From: Brevibacterium permense
GTDB lineage: Bacteria > Actinomycetota > Actinomycetes > Actinomycetales > Brevibacteriaceae
NCBI RefSeq assembly: GCF_013280495.1
Contig: NZ_JABSSX010000001.1
Location: 543,889-607,888 of the forward strand
Reading direction: 5' to 3'
DNA length: 64,000 bases
The notes under the pieces are model-generated. The model made no database searches. It was not told where the DNA came from and saw only the letters and a program-made list of their open reading frames with translations. Made by a program: the position numbers and the translations under genes. Positions 1 to 8,256 of the stretch are shown one piece after another; the first letter of the stretch is position 1, and each line of letters begins with the position of its first letter.

Positions 1-903
1 CAGCCCGGAATTCAGCGCGACCAGGAGGTCCAGGCTTTCGGCTTCTCGGACCTCGCCGACGATGATGCGCGTCGGTCGCATCCGCAGCGCCTCTTTGACC
101 AGGGCGCGGAGGGTGACTTCGCCGGTTCCTTCCAGTGACGGCTGGCGGCACTGCATGGGAACCCAGTCGCGGCTGGGCAGATTGAGTTCGAAGACCTCTT
201 CGCAGGAGATCGTACGTTCGCGGGCTGGAATCGAGCCGGCCAAGGCGTTGAGCATAGTGGTTTTGCCCGCCTGAGTTGCCCCGGAGACGAGGATATTGGC
301 ACCGCACGTCACGGCCGCGTCGAGGAACTCGGCGGCCCCAGGAGTCAGTGAGCCGTGAGCGACGAGGTTGGCGAGGTTACGCGGCCGGGCGATGAACTTG
401 CGGATATTCACGGCCGGGTGGGTGCGAGTGATATCGGGCAACACGACATGCAGCCGGGACCCGTCGGGCAGAATGGCGTCGACAAATGGTTGGGAAAGGT
501 CGACGCGCCGGCCCGAGGTGCGCAGCATCCGCTCGATGAGGTCGTCGAGTTCGCCCGAACTCAGCTTCGTCGTCGTCAGCTGGTGGATTCCGTCGACGGC
601 GATGAAGACCTCACTCGGGGAGTTCACCCAGATCTCTTCGACGTGCGGATCATCGAAATAGTCCTGCAGGGCACCGAAACCTGAGAGCTGATTATCGATA
701 TGCCGAAACGTCGCCTCTTTGTCCTCGAGCGCGGGGAGATCGGCGACGAGGCTGCGCTCATCGTATTCGGCGATGACGGTGCGAATGAGCTCGCGAGAGC
801 GCTGAATATCTGCGCGCGGATCCACATCGAGATCTCTGATCCGCTTGTGAACCTCGCTGGTGATGACTTCGGTGGCTTCCACTCTGAACCCTTGCCCGAT
901 CAT
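1..903 (-). CDS. CpaF/TadA-family secretion ATPase (3' end outside window)
   Basis: Reading the minus strand from the ATG at 903 gives 301 uninterrupted codons running off the left edge. The protein begins MIGQGFRVEATE, and a TGA lies directly upstream in frame, so this is the longest possible start. It has the N-terminal helical region of CpaF/TadA ATPases and a Walker A loop GATQAGKTT at residues 208-216. An RMRPTRIIVGEVRE segment, typical of the GspE/VirB11 family (Walker B and Arg finger region), lies near the cut end. Known role: hexameric cytoplasmic ATPase powering assembly of Flp/Tad pili or type II/IV-like secretion. The other tad genes would lie left of the window, so the assignment to pilus assembly is inference. 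The C-terminus is missing because of the window edge, not a mutation. Confidence 0.88.
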   Translation of the reverse strand, partial: MIGQGFRVEATEVITSEVHKRIRDLDVDPRADIQRSRELIRTVIAEYDERSLVADLPALEDKEATFRHIDNQLSGFGALQDYFDDPHVEEIWVNSPSEVFIAVDGIHQLTTTKLSSGELDDLIERMLRTSGRRVDLSQPFVDAILPDGSRLHVVLPDITRTHPAVNIRKFIARPRNLANLVAHGSLTPGAAEFLDAAVTCGANILVSGATQAGKTTMLNALAGSIPARERTISCEEVFELNLPSRDWVPMQCRQPSLEGTGEVTLRALVKEALRMRPTRIIVGEVREAESLDLLVALNSGL

Positions 904-1048
904 TCAATTGACAGCGTGATTTGCTGTTTAACCTATCTGTAGTCGAAAGAAGAATCTAGTCAATTCCGAAATCTGTGGATAACTGGGAATGGGTTCTGCA
1001 AATGCTCACGGTGTAGTTTCACGAATGTCGTTGTGCGGTGTTTTCGCC

Positions 1049-1077
1049 TTGCGCAGGGGTGGGTTTCGGTCTATATT
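1049..1077 (+). promoter_or_regulatory. Sigma-70-like promoter for an orphan short transcript
   Basis: TTGCGC at 1049-1054 and TATATT at 1072-1077 are separated by exactly 17 bp, a good vegetative promoter spacing. It points to the right and would start a transcript near 1084, ending at the hairpin terminator at 1112-1157. It does not directly precede an open reading frame. Confidence 0.45.
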
Positions 1078-1083
1078 TTCCTC

Positions 1084-1157
1084 ACAGTCTTCGCATGAAG
1101 CGATGTGAGCCGCGCCGCCGGCGGGATGAAACAGATCTCCCGTCGGCGGCGCTTTTT
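1084..1157 (+). ncRNA. Candidate small RNA between cpaF and prfB
   Basis: Between the two divergent genes lies a promoter-like pair, then about 30 nt that fold into a small hairpin (CTTC-GCAT-GAAG core, closed by CAC/GTG), then a strong Rho-independent terminator. The predicted RNA is roughly 74 nt. No open reading frame fits inside it. It does not show the C-rich loops of the actinobacterial 6C RNA. Alternatively it is a premature-termination leader for prfB, but prfB has its own -10 element downstream at 1261-1266. The call rests on geometry only. Confidence 0.4.
1112..1157 (+). terminator. Strong Rho-independent terminator
   Basis: A 15-bp stem (1112-1126 with 1138-1152, one G-U pair) has an 11-nt loop and is followed by TTTTT. 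Neither flanking gene ends here; both diverge away. It therefore ends a separate short transcript or insulates prfB. Confidence 0.75.
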
Positions 1158-1275
1158 GGGGCCGGGGCGACTGATCGGGGCCCGCCTCGATCGATCAGTC
1201 CTCGATATCTCAACGGTCGACCTCCTCGGCGCCGTTTCATGCTCGAGGGAGGACATGCACTAGAATCGGATCATT

Positions 1276-2400
1276 ATGGCCTCCACTGATTACGCTTCTG
1301 AAATCGCCAACCTCCGCCAGACGTACAAAGCGATTCTCGACGTGTCCGATCTGGACAACCTGCGCGACGAGGTCGCCGAACTCACGGAGCAGGCGTCGTC
1401 GCCGACGTTCTGGGACGACCCCGATTCGGCGCAGAAGACCTCGGCCAAGCTCTCACACAAGCAGGGCACCCTGGAGAAGCTGGAGAAGTTCGGCGAACGC
1501 ATCGACGACGCCGAGCTCCTCGTCGAGATGTCCCAGGATGAAGGCGACTCGGACTCGCTCGAAGAAGCCGACCGCGACATCAGGAAGCTGCGCGATCAGC
1601 TGGCCGAACTCGAGATCTCGACCCTGCTCAGCCACGAATACGACGAGCGCTCCGCCGTCGTGACCGTGCGGTCGGGTGCCGGCGGCGACGACGCGACCGA
1701 CTGGGCGCAGATGCTCACCCGCATGTACGTCCGGTGGGCGGAGAACCGCGGCTACAAGGTCCAGGAGCTCGACACCTCCTATGCAGAAGGCGCGGGCATC
1801 AAGTCCGCGACCATCCAGATCGACGCGCCCTACGCCTACGGCACGCTGTCGGTCGAAGCCGGCACTCACCGTCTCGTGCGGATCAGCCCCTTCGACAACC
1901 AGGGCCGCCGCCAGACCTCCTTCGCGGCCGTCGAGGTGGTCCCGCTCATCGAATCGACCGACCATGTCGAGATCGACGAGAACGATCTGCGCATCGACGT
2001 CTACCGGTCCTCGGGCCCCGGCGGACAGTCGGTGAACACGACGGACTCGGCCGTGCGCATCACGCACATCCCCACCGGCGTGGTCGTGAGCATGCAGAAC
2101 GAGAAGTCCCAGATCCAGAACCGTGAGGCCGCGATGCGCGTCCTCCAGTCGCGACTGCTCGACCTCAAGCGCCAGGAAGAGGCCGCTCAGAAGAAGGAGC
2201 TGGCCGGCGACATCAAGGCCAGCTGGGGCGATCAGATGCGCTCGTACGTCACCCATCCGTACCAGATGGTCAAGGACCTGCGCACCGGCTACGAGGTCAA
2301 CAACCCCTCTGCCGTCTTCGACGGTGATCTCGACGGACTCATCGAAGCCGGCATCCGCTGGCGCAAGGAACAGGAGATGGCCGAAGAGGCCGAGGCCTGA
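1276..2400 (+). CDS. prfB: Peptide chain release factor 2
   Basis: A 374-residue class I release factor, which recognises UGA/UAA on the ribosome and triggers peptidyl-tRNA hydrolysis. The SPF anticodon-like motif is at residues 204-206, and the catalytic GGQ at 249-251 lies within [14 protein letters not shown]. Length and ends match the family. The coding frame is continuous: there is no in-frame UGA near codon 25, so the autoregulatory programmed frameshift known from E. coli prfB is absent. A TAGAAT -10 element at 1261-1266 lies only 9 nt from the ATG, implying an almost leaderless mRNA. A GGGAGGA sequence at 1248-1254 is too far upstream for an ordinary Shine-Dalgarno. It is followed by ftsEX, an arrangement common in actinobacteria. 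Confidence 0.97.
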   Translation: MASTDYASEIANLRQTYKAILDVSDLDNLRDEVAELTEQASSPTFWDDPDSAQKTSAKLSHKQGTLEKLEKFGERIDDAELLVEMSQDEGDSDSLEEADRDIRKLRDQLAELEISTLLSHEYDERSAVVTVRSGAGGDDATDWAQMLTRMYVRWAENRGYKVQELDTSYAEGAGIKSATIQIDAPYAYGTLSVEAGTHRLVRISPFDNQGRRQTSFAAVEVVPLIESTDHVEIDENDLRIDVYRSSGPGGQSVNTTDSAVRITHIPTGVVVSMQNEKSQIQNREAAMRVLQSRLLDLKRQEEAAQKKELAGDIKASWGDQMRSYVTHPYQMVKDLRTGYEVNNPSAVFDGDLDGLIEAGIRWRKEQEMAEEAEA

Positions 2401-2401
2401 G

Positions 2402-2443
2402 CCTGATTCTTCGAGCAACGGTCCTGATTCCTCGGGCAACGGT
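2402..2443 (+). repeat. Tandem 21-bp repeat after prfB
   Basis: Two copies of a 21-bp unit starting CCTGATTC (2402-2422 and 2423-2443) lie directly after the prfB stop. The second copy differs at three positions. Read in the +1 frame relative to prfB they would encode two near-identical heptads (PDSSSNG, PDSSGNG), but no start supports translation. Confidence 0.7.
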
Positions 2444-2484
2444 ACCGAGCCGTCTCACTCGGTCGATGGCCGACTGAGGGTCGG

Positions 2485-2520
2485 CCGCCTCGGCGAGGTT
2501 TCGACCATCACCGAGGCGAC
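2485..2520. other. Hairpin built from two opposed copies of the interspersed motif
   Basis: CCGCCTCGGCG at 2485-2495 faces CACCGAGGCG at 2509-2518, giving a CGCCTCGG/CCGAGGCG stem in the prfB-ftsE gap. No T-run follows. It may act as a weak terminator or simply reflect the repeated motif described in the findings. The rest of the 230-bp gap shows only a weak TACAGT -10 at about 2584. Confidence 0.45.
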
Positions 2521-2630
2521 TGTGAACTTCATCAGATCGCAACACACGCCCGGCCGCCTCCGCGAACATCACGGAACTGTTACGTACAGTGGAAGCGGCC
2601 GAGCCACCCGCAACATGATTGAAGACCGAC

Positions 2631-3320
2631 TTGATCAGATTCGACTCCGTTTCGAAGTCCTACGACACACGTTCCCGCAAAGCACTCGATGACATCTCCT
2701 TCGAGGCTGACCGCGGCGAATTCGTGTTCCTTGTCGGGGCGTCCGGCTCGGGAAAGTCCACGGTCATCCGACTCATCCTGCGTGAAGAGGTCCCAAGCTC
2801 CGGTCGCATCCACATCGCCGGGAAATCCGTGGTGAAGATGCCCAGCTGGAAGGTGCCCTACCTGCGGCGGGGGATCGGAACCGTGTTCCAGGACTTCCGG
2901 CTGCTGCCGAACAAGACGGTGTTCGCCAATGTGGCATTCGCCCTCCAGGTGATCGGAAAGTCCCGCGCGGCCATGTCGACTCTCGTCCCCGACGTCCTCG
3001 AGACCGTGGGCCTGGCTGGCAAGGAGAAGCGATACCCCAGTGAGCTCTCCGGCGGTGAGCAGCAGCGTGTGGCCATCGCCCGCGCCGTGGTCAACAAACC
3101 CGGAATCCTGCTCGCCGACGAGCCGACGGGCAACCTCGACCCGGCGACGAGCGCCGACATCATGAACGTCCTCGAGAAGATCAACCGCAACGGCACCACC
3201 GTGCTCATGGCCACTCACGACGGAGAGATCGTCAATCGGATGCGCCGGAGAGTCATCGAACTGCGCGAAGGCGAAATCGTCCGCGACGTCGAAGAAGGCA
3301 CTTACGGAGTCGCCTCATGA
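2631..3320 (+). CDS. ftsE: Cell-division ABC transporter ATP-binding protein FtsE
   Basis: ABC ATPase partner of FtsX, controlling septal peptidoglycan hydrolysis at the divisome. From the TTG at 2631 the protein starts [12 protein letters not shown], matching the family start, with 229 residues; an in-frame TTG at 2619 would add MKTD. Walker [10 protein letters not shown] is at residues 36-44. The signature [14 protein letters not shown] and the Walker B region [11 protein letters not shown] are intact. No strong Shine-Dalgarno is visible for either TTG. The stop overlaps the ftsX start (ATGA), so the pair is translationally coupled. The M23 hydrolase gene two genes on is the expected downstream effector. 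Confidence 0.94.
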   Translation: MIRFDSVSKSYDTRSRKALDDISFEADRGEFVFLVGASGSGKSTVIRLILREEVPSSGRIHIAGKSVVKMPSWKVPYLRRGIGTVFQDFRLLPNKTVFANVAFALQVIGKSRAAMSTLVPDVLETVGLAGKEKRYPSELSGGEQQRVAIARAVVNKPGILLADEPTGNLDPATSADIMNVLEKINRNGTTVLMATHDGEIVNRMRRRVIELREGEIVRDVEEGTYGVAS

Positions 3321-4231
3321 GGGCCGGTTTCATCCTCTCAGAAGTCTGGTCGGGTCTGCGCCGGAACTTCTCCATGGTCATCTCCGTCGTGCTCGTGACC
3401 TTCGTGTCCCTGCTCTTCGTCGGTGCCGCGATCCTGCTGCAGATGCAGGTCGGTCAGATGAAGGACTTCTGGTACGACCGCGTGCAGGTCTCCGTGTTCC
3501 TGTGCCCGCCGGATTCGGAAGCGACGAACTGCGTCGACGGCGAGGTCACGGGCGACCAGAAGGATCAGATCCGGTCCGAACTCGAAAGCTCCGATCTGGC
3601 CCCCTATGTCGACAAGGTCTATTTCGAGGACAAGACCGAGGCTTACGAACACTTCCAGGAGCAGTTCAAGGGCACCAGCCTCGAGGGCACAGTGCCCAAG
3701 GACGAGATGAACGAATCCTTCCGGGTCAAACTCAAGGACGCCGAGAAGTACGACATCATCAAGGAGACCTTCTCGTCGACTCCCGGGGTGGAAGAGGTTG
3801 TCGACCAGAATCAGCTGCTCGACCGCCTGTTCGGGGTGCTCAACATCGCGACCATCGTGGCGATCGCGATCGCCGGCATCATGCTGCTGTGCGCGATGCT
3901 GCTCATCGCCACGACCATTCGACTCTCCGCGTTCTCGAGACGCCGGGAGACCGGCATCATGAGGCTCGTCGGCGCGTCGAACACCTTCATCCAGATGCCG
4001 TTCCTGCTCGAGGGTGTCATCGCCTCGGCCATCGGTGCGACACTGTCCGCCGGTGCTCTGGGACTGCTCGTCCACTTCGGAGTCAGCGGTTGGCTGCAGT
4101 CGCAGGCCACGGGATTCAGCCTCATCTCCGGATGGGATGTTCTCCTCATCACCCCCGTACTCATCATCATCGGCGTGCTCATGGCCGGAGCATCGTCGCT
4201 GATCACGCTCAACAAGTACACGAAGGTCTGA
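3317..4231 (+). CDS. ftsX: Cell-division permease-like protein FtsX
   Basis: A 304-residue membrane protein with a short cytoplasmic N-terminus, a first transmembrane segment at about residues 20-44, and a large extracellular domain to about 170. Three further segments lie around 175-200, 225-250 and 270-295, the last part being the FtsX/MacB-type domain. There is no ATPase of its own; FtsE energises it. In actinobacteria the extracellular loop activates a peptidoglycan hydrolase such as RipC. It overlaps ftsE by 4 bp and ends one base before the M23 peptidase gene, so ftsE-ftsX-hydrolase form one transcription unit. Confidence 0.95.
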   Translation: MRAGFILSEVWSGLRRNFSMVISVVLVTFVSLLFVGAAILLQMQVGQMKDFWYDRVQVSVFLCPPDSEATNCVDGEVTGDQKDQIRSELESSDLAPYVDKVYFEDKTEAYEHFQEQFKGTSLEGTVPKDEMNESFRVKLKDAEKYDIIKETFSSTPGVEEVVDQNQLLDRLFGVLNIATIVAIAIAGIMLLCAMLLIATTIRLSAFSRRRETGIMRLVGASNTFIQMPFLLEGVIASAIGATLSAGALGLLVHFGVSGWLQSQATGFSLISGWDVLLITPVLIIIGVLMAGASSLITLNKYTKV

Positions 4232-4232
4232 G

Positions 4233-5462
4233 ATGAGACGCAGACTCGGACTCGTCCTCACGGCAGTTGCGCTGGCAGTGGTCATGCCGGTCACCTCGGT
4301 GGTGGCCGATCCTCGCGACGACAAGAGCGAGGTCGACGAACGCGTCAAGGAACTCCAGCAGGAGTTCGAAGGCCTCGATGAGGACCTCGCCCGCGTCATC
4401 GCCGAACGCGATGCCGCGCAGGAGAAGCTGCCGGATGCCGAAGCCGAATCGAAGGCTGCCGACGATGCGCTGGCTGAGGCGATCGAGAAGGACGAGGACA
4501 TGGCCGCGCGCCTGACCTCGGCGGAAAACGCGCAGAAGGATCTCAAGGACACGATCAAGTCCGGCAGTGAGGAGATCGACAAGCATAAGACCTCGGCGGC
4601 CCGCATCGGAAGACAGGCCTACCAGAACTCGGGCATCACGTCCGATCTGGCGATGCTGCTGCAGATGGCCGAGGGCACGAGCGCCGACGGCGGCATCGGT
4701 CGCGTCGACTCGGCGGTGCGATCCCAGCAGCGCACGATCGACAAACTCTCCGAACAGCGGGCGCTGAACAAGAACAACGAAGAGCGGCTCTCAGGCGTGA
4801 CGGATAAGATCTCCGACCTCAAGGACGAAGCCGCCGAGGCGGTGCTGGCCAAAGAGGCCGCGCAGGTCGATGCGAAGAAGAAGGCCGACAGCCTCAACGA
4901 CCTCATCTCCGCGAAGGACGATGCGGAGAAGACGATCTCCGACAACAAGGACAAGACCGAGAAGCAGCTGGCCGACGAGAGGGCCGAGCAGGACCGGTTG
5001 GCCGAGAAGGTCCGGGAATGGGAGAAGGAGCAGGAGAAGAAGGGCAAGTTCGTCTTCGGCGACGGAGTCCTGGCCAACCCGGCCAAGGGGTACCCGACGA
5101 CGTCTCCGTTCGGATACCGCGTCCACCCGATCACCGGTGCACGGAAGCTGCACACGGGAATGGACTTCGGCGTTCCCTGCGGAACCCCGATCCGCTCGGC
5201 CGGCGACGGAATCGTCATCACCTCCGGCTGGACCGGCGGTTACGGCAACCGCGTCGTCATCTCCCACGGCAAGATCAAGGGCAAATCGATCGCGTCGACG
5301 TACAACCACAACACGAAGCTCAAGGTCCACGACGGGCAGAGGGTCAAGAAGGGCGACATCATCTCGTACTCCGGTACGACGGGAGCGTCGACCGGCTGCC
5401 ACCTGCACTTCGAGATCATGGAGAACGGCGGCTACGTCGACCCCAAACCCTTCATCTTCTAA
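4233..5462 (+). CDS. Secreted coiled-coil M23 (LytM) peptidase, FtsEX-linked
   Basis: A 409-residue protein. Residues 1-25 form a signal peptide ending near VVADP. A long charged coiled coil runs from about 30 to 270. The C-terminal M23 domain carries HTGMDFG (zinc ligands H and D) and a final HLHFE motif, so it appears catalytically competent, unlike degenerate EnvC-type activators. Placement directly after ftsX suggests that FtsEX controls this hydrolase at the septum; that link is inferred from EnvC/PcsB/RipC precedents, which share the coiled-coil-plus-hydrolase layout. The stop codon TAA is the first part of a repeated palindromic terminator. Confidence 0.88.
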   Translation: MRRRLGLVLTAVALAVVMPVTSVVADPRDDKSEVDERVKELQQEFEGLDEDLARVIAERDAAQEKLPDAEAESKAADDALAEAIEKDEDMAARLTSAENAQKDLKDTIKSGSEEIDKHKTSAARIGRQAYQNSGITSDLAMLLQMAEGTSADGGIGRVDSAVRSQQRTIDKLSEQRALNKNNEERLSGVTDKISDLKDEAAEAVLAKEAAQVDAKKKADSLNDLISAKDDAEKTISDNKDKTEKQLADERAEQDRLAEKVREWEKEQEKKGKFVFGDGVLANPAKGYPTTSPFGYRVHPITGARKLHTGMDFGVPCGTPIRSAGDGIVITSGWTGGYGNRVVISHGKIKGKSIASTYNHNTKLKVHDGQRVKKGDIISYSGTTGASTGCHLHFEIMENGGYVDPKPFIF

Positions 5463-5525
5463 TTGCTACCTGACGGCGGCCCAGCAACCTCGCGCGCGGT
5501 TGCTGGGCCGCCGTCAGGTAGTTTT
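5460..5525 (+). terminator. Palindromic terminator, repeat family A copy 1
   Basis: A perfect 24-bp stem (5466-5489 with 5498-5521) has an 8-nt loop TCGCGCGC, followed by TTTTGG. The conserved block begins with the TAA stop codon of the upstream gene (TAATTG then stem). An almost identical copy lies at 10137-10202 on the other strand, again starting at a TAA stop. Confidence 0.9.
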
Positions 5526-5561
5526 GGGAGGGGACGGGCGTGCGGAAGGGCGGCGATGGGA

Positions 5562-5567
5562 TAGAAT
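5562..5567 (+). promoter_or_regulatory. -10 element for smpB
   Basis: TAGAAT at 5562-5567 follows the palindromic terminator and would start a transcript near 5574, giving a 50-nt leader with the purine-rich ribosome site GAGAGGGGG before the smpB ATG at 5626. No convincing -35 was found. Confidence 0.45.
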
Positions 5568-5625
5568 TGATGGCTGTGCCCGCAAACGCGTGCACAGGTG
5601 ATCGGGAGCAGAGAGGGGGCCGGTC

Positions 5626-6096
5626 ATGCCGAAAGACACAGGCAAGAAAGTCATAGCGAGGAACCGCAAGGCGCGCCACGACTATCACATCGAAGACACG
5701 TGGGAGGCCGGGCTCGTACTCACCGGCACCGAGGTGAAATCGCTGCGCGAAGGCCGAGCCTCGCTCACCGACGGCTTCGCCCTCATCTTCCAGAATGAGG
5801 CCTGGCTGGAGAACGTCTACATTCCCGAATATCTGCAGGGGACATGGACGAACCACTCGGCCCGCCGTCGTCGTAAGCTGCTGCTCCACCGCGAGGAGAT
5901 CCTCAAGATCTCGCAGAAGGTCAAGGAATCCGGCCGGACCCTGGTCCCGCTGGAGCTGTACTTCGACGGTTCACGCGTCAAGGTCGAGATCGCCCTGGCC
6001 CGCGGCAAGCGCGAATGGGATAAGCGACAGGCACTGCGCGAAGCGCAGGATAAACGCGAAGCCGAACGCGCCATGAAGTCCAAGCAGTACCTGTAA
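5626..6096 (+). CDS. smpB: SsrA-binding protein
   Basis: A 156-residue SmpB, the protein partner that loads tmRNA onto stalled ribosomes for trans-translation. Family landmarks are the N-terminal [17 protein letters not shown] block, [18 protein letters not shown] and [10 protein letters not shown], and a basic C-terminal tail ([18 protein letters not shown]) that occupies the mRNA channel. The ATG at 5626 is preceded by a strong purine run. ssrA itself lies 221 bp downstream on the same strand, the classical pairing. A hairpin at 6110-6130 (GATGGCGG stem) may end the message. Confidence 0.97.
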   Translation: MPKDTGKKVIARNRKARHDYHIEDTWEAGLVLTGTEVKSLREGRASLTDGFALIFQNEAWLENVYIPEYLQGTWTNHSARRRRKLLLHREEILKISQKVKESGRTLVPLELYFDGSRVKVEIALARGKREWDKRQALREAQDKREAERAMKSKQYL

Positions 6097-6217
6097 GGGC
6101 CGGTCGATGGCGGGTGAGATCCCCGCCATCACCATCGTCTCTCGGCTCCTTCGCCGAGGCGGTCCGAGCGTATCCGAGCACGCCCGGTCACATATTCGCG
6201 GAGTTCGGGGAATGCAA

Positions 6218-6247
6218 TTGGCTCGGTCTGCGTTGTACGAGTATGCT
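6218..6247 (+). promoter_or_regulatory. Promoter for ssrA
   Basis: TTGGCT at 6218-6223 and TATGCT at 6242-6247 have an 18-bp spacer. Transcription from about 6254 would give a precursor with roughly 64 nt to be removed at the mature tmRNA 5' end (6318), as expected for RNase P processing. Confidence 0.5.
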
Positions 6248-6317
6248 GGAGTATCTGATCGGCGCCAGCAGCCGCCTCGGCGGATGAAACACCTGATCAG
6301 TTTTGGTAACAGAATAT

Positions 6318-6692
6318 GGGGATGATCGGTTTCGACGTCGGACACTGCGTCGGGAGAAGCGGGCCGAGAATGCAGAGTCATCTCGTTAATGTCCTCTGCA
6401 AAACAATAGGTGCTAAGTCTAACAACCGCACCGATTTCGCCCTCGCTGCCTGATAGAGCGCGAGCTGCGAATCCGTCAGCCTAGAGTTGCCTCTGCTCTA
6501 GATCCTGGCGTCGTTTAAGAGGCCACTGCTTCAGGCACATGTTGGGGGTGCCTGAGGGACTTTCACTCAACTCCGTTCGTTGGCTTACGTGTTCGTGCGA
6601 TAGCCAGAACCTAAGACACTAGTTCACGAACTGCGCCCGGAGAAGTCCTGACAATCTGCCGACGGACGCGGGTTCGATTCCCGCCATCTCCA
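6318..6692 (+). ncRNA. ssrA: tmRNA (10Sa RNA)
   Basis: About 375 nt. The 5' end GGGGATG pairs with CATCTCC at 6685-6691 to form the tRNA-like acceptor stem, and GGTTCGATTCC at 6671-6681 is the T-arm. The tag reading frame begins at GCT 6412 and ends at TGA 6451-6453, encoding AKSNNRTDFALAA, whose ALAA end is the ClpXP degradation signal. The 3' CCA is not encoded: the discriminator A at 6692 is followed by CG, so CCA must be added by nucleotidyltransferase. The tmRNA rescues stalled ribosomes together with SmpB, encoded just upstream. Confidence 0.96.
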
Positions 6693-6699
6693 CGTGTCT

Positions 6700-6733
6700 A
6701 AGCCCCGGATGCCGCAAGGATCCGGGGCTTTTC
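6700..6733 (+). terminator. ssrA terminator
   Basis: An 11-bp stem (6700-6710 with 6720-6730) has a GCCGCAAGG loop and ends in a T-run, 8 nt after the mature tmRNA end. Confidence 0.9.
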
Positions 6734-6914
6734 GCTGTCCGGAGATCCCCAGAACTGACACTTTGACCCGTCGAAGTCGACGAAGCGTCGAATAGAGCGA
6801 ACACCATCGCCGAGGCGGCCGGACAGGACCGTTCACACCTGTCCCTTGGAGAGCGGCTGAGTTCAGCCCCGATGAGATACGGTGGATCCGAGTTCAGAGA
6901 GGGGACCGGCACCG

Positions 6915-7058
6915 ATGTTCTATCCGCCGCTGATCGGCTACCTGCTCCTTGCCGTTGTCTGCGCCGTTCTCGCGGTCTCGGGGTGGCTGCTCATCCTCGG
7001 CCTCTTTGTCAGAGTCTGGACGACGGCCAACCGCCCGGCGCGGTCCGCAGACAACTGA
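6915..7058 (+). CDS. Possible 47-residue single-span membrane protein
   Basis: ATG at 6915 gives MFYPPLIGYLLLAVVCAVLA and continues to 47 residues with one strong hydrophobic segment (about 7-33) and a short basic/polar tail. A GAGAGGGG purine stretch lies about 8 nt upstream. The size, topology and start context are plausible for a small membrane protein, but it sits at the edge of a decaying region, so it may also be a remnant. No family recognised. Confidence 0.4.
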   Translation: MFYPPLIGYLLLAVVCAVLAVSGWLLILGLFVRVWTTANRPARSADN

Positions 7059-7104
7059 CCTGCCACGGCGACGACCGCCATACCGTCGTCTGGGCACCAC
7101 AATC

Positions 7105-7440
7105 ATGAAGAAGGCACTCATCGCCTTCGGAACCATCGTCATCGCCCTCATCGGCGGACTCATCGTGGCTGAGAAGCGTGCGAAAGGCGCACTCGAAGCC
7201 GACGTCGCCGACCACCTGGACGGCTGCGCGATCACACCCGACACGATCGACGTCCACGGTCGCCCCTACCTCCTCTACGCTGCACAGCACACCGCAGACC
7301 TCAGCTACGTCGATCTCGACCCAGCGAAGGGAACGAACAAGGATCAGGTCCTCGTCCACCACCTCGTCGACGTCCACGCCGACCGGATCACCCGCTTCAT
7401 CACCTTCGACTACCCGCCAGGCCAGGTCCGCCCGGGACCG
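7105..7440 (+). pseudogene. N-terminal fragment of an LmeA-like (DUF2993) lipid-binding protein
   Basis: From the ATG at 7105 the frame encodes a signal anchor (MKKALIAFGTIVIALIGG) and about 90 residues resembling the start of LmeA/DUF2993 proteins: an alanine-rich helix, then DTIDVHGRPYLLYA, comparable to the G-x-PF-L-T segment of that family. Similarity stops at about residue 110, where the frame runs into unrelated proline/arginine-rich translation. The C-terminal half of the family is missing, so the gene looks truncated by a deletion that fused it to DUF418 remnants. Family assignment is moderate. Confidence 0.5.
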
Positions 7441-8256
7441 CAGCCACCGACCACGCCTGGCTCTGCTGCGCCGGTTCGCCTTCCTCGGCATCCTCGGTGG
7501 CCTCCATCAGCTCCTCCAACCCGGCGAGGCGCTGCTTCCATATGCGCTCGCCGGGATCGTCTTCCTGCTGCCGGCCGCGTGGATCGCCGACCGGTGGCGG
7601 AACGTCATCGCTACGGTTCTCGGGGTCGCTCTGCTCATCGCCGGAGTGGCCACCGGAGGCGGAATGGCCGTCATTCCGGGACTCTTTCTGCTCGGCTTCG
7701 CCATCGGCGGCAGCGACTTCCTCCGTTCCGTCCTCAACCGCCCGGGACGAGTCGCGATCGCCGGTGGGATCGCACTGATCGTGGAGATCGTCGGCTTCTC
7801 GGTGACGGACTACACGACCCGTCAGATCAACCAGTGGATCAATGCCGGCCTGGGCCTGTGCATGGCCCTGACCTCTGTATCGTCGCTATCCTGCTGCTCC
7901 TGCGCACCCCCGCCGAGGCGGTCCTGAAGTCCGTGTTCGCACCGCTGGGTCGGATGGCGCTGAGCAACTACGTCGGCGCTACCGTCATCTTTGTCGCCGT
8001 TCGGCTGGCAGTGCCCGACCTCGCCCGGTTCGACGACCACGGCGGATACGTCGCCGGACTCGTCCTCTGTGCCGCGATCATCATCGTCCAGGTCGTCGTC
8101 TCAACTCTGTGGCTGCGCCGTTTCGGACAGGGCCCGCTGGAGAAGCTGTGGCGCCTCGTCACCTGGGGCCGGTCGGCACAGCAAGACCAGCGTCTGAACC
8201 CGGGCCGCCACCAGCTGTGCAACCGGCCTGGCGCCTTCACGAGTTCACGCGAATGA
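7440..8256 (+). pseudogene. Frameshifted remnant of a DUF418-family membrane protein
   Basis: From about 7465 to 7870 the second forward frame encodes membrane-protein sequence (RRFAFLGILGGLHQLL, LPYALAGIVFLLPAAWIADR, FLLGFAIGG). From about 7875 to 8256 the first forward frame continues with PLGRMALSNYVGATVIF and LWLRRFGQGPLEKLWRLVTW, the hallmark C-terminus of DUF418 proteins. The two parts need one frameshift near 7862-7885 to join, and the first third of the family is absent. No start codon with a ribosome site precedes the fragment. The tail overlaps the convergent TPP-enzyme gene by 20 bp. Confidence 0.68.

Noticed and set aside
1276..1400. Programmed frameshift in prfB
   Set aside because: The frame is open from the start through the N-terminal helical domain; no CUUUGA slip site or early UGA is present.
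6640..6692. Possible tRNA gene suggested by the GGTTCGATTCC T-arm
   Set aside because: It is the 3' tRNA-like part of ssrA, pairing with the 5' end at 6318; no anticodon arm.
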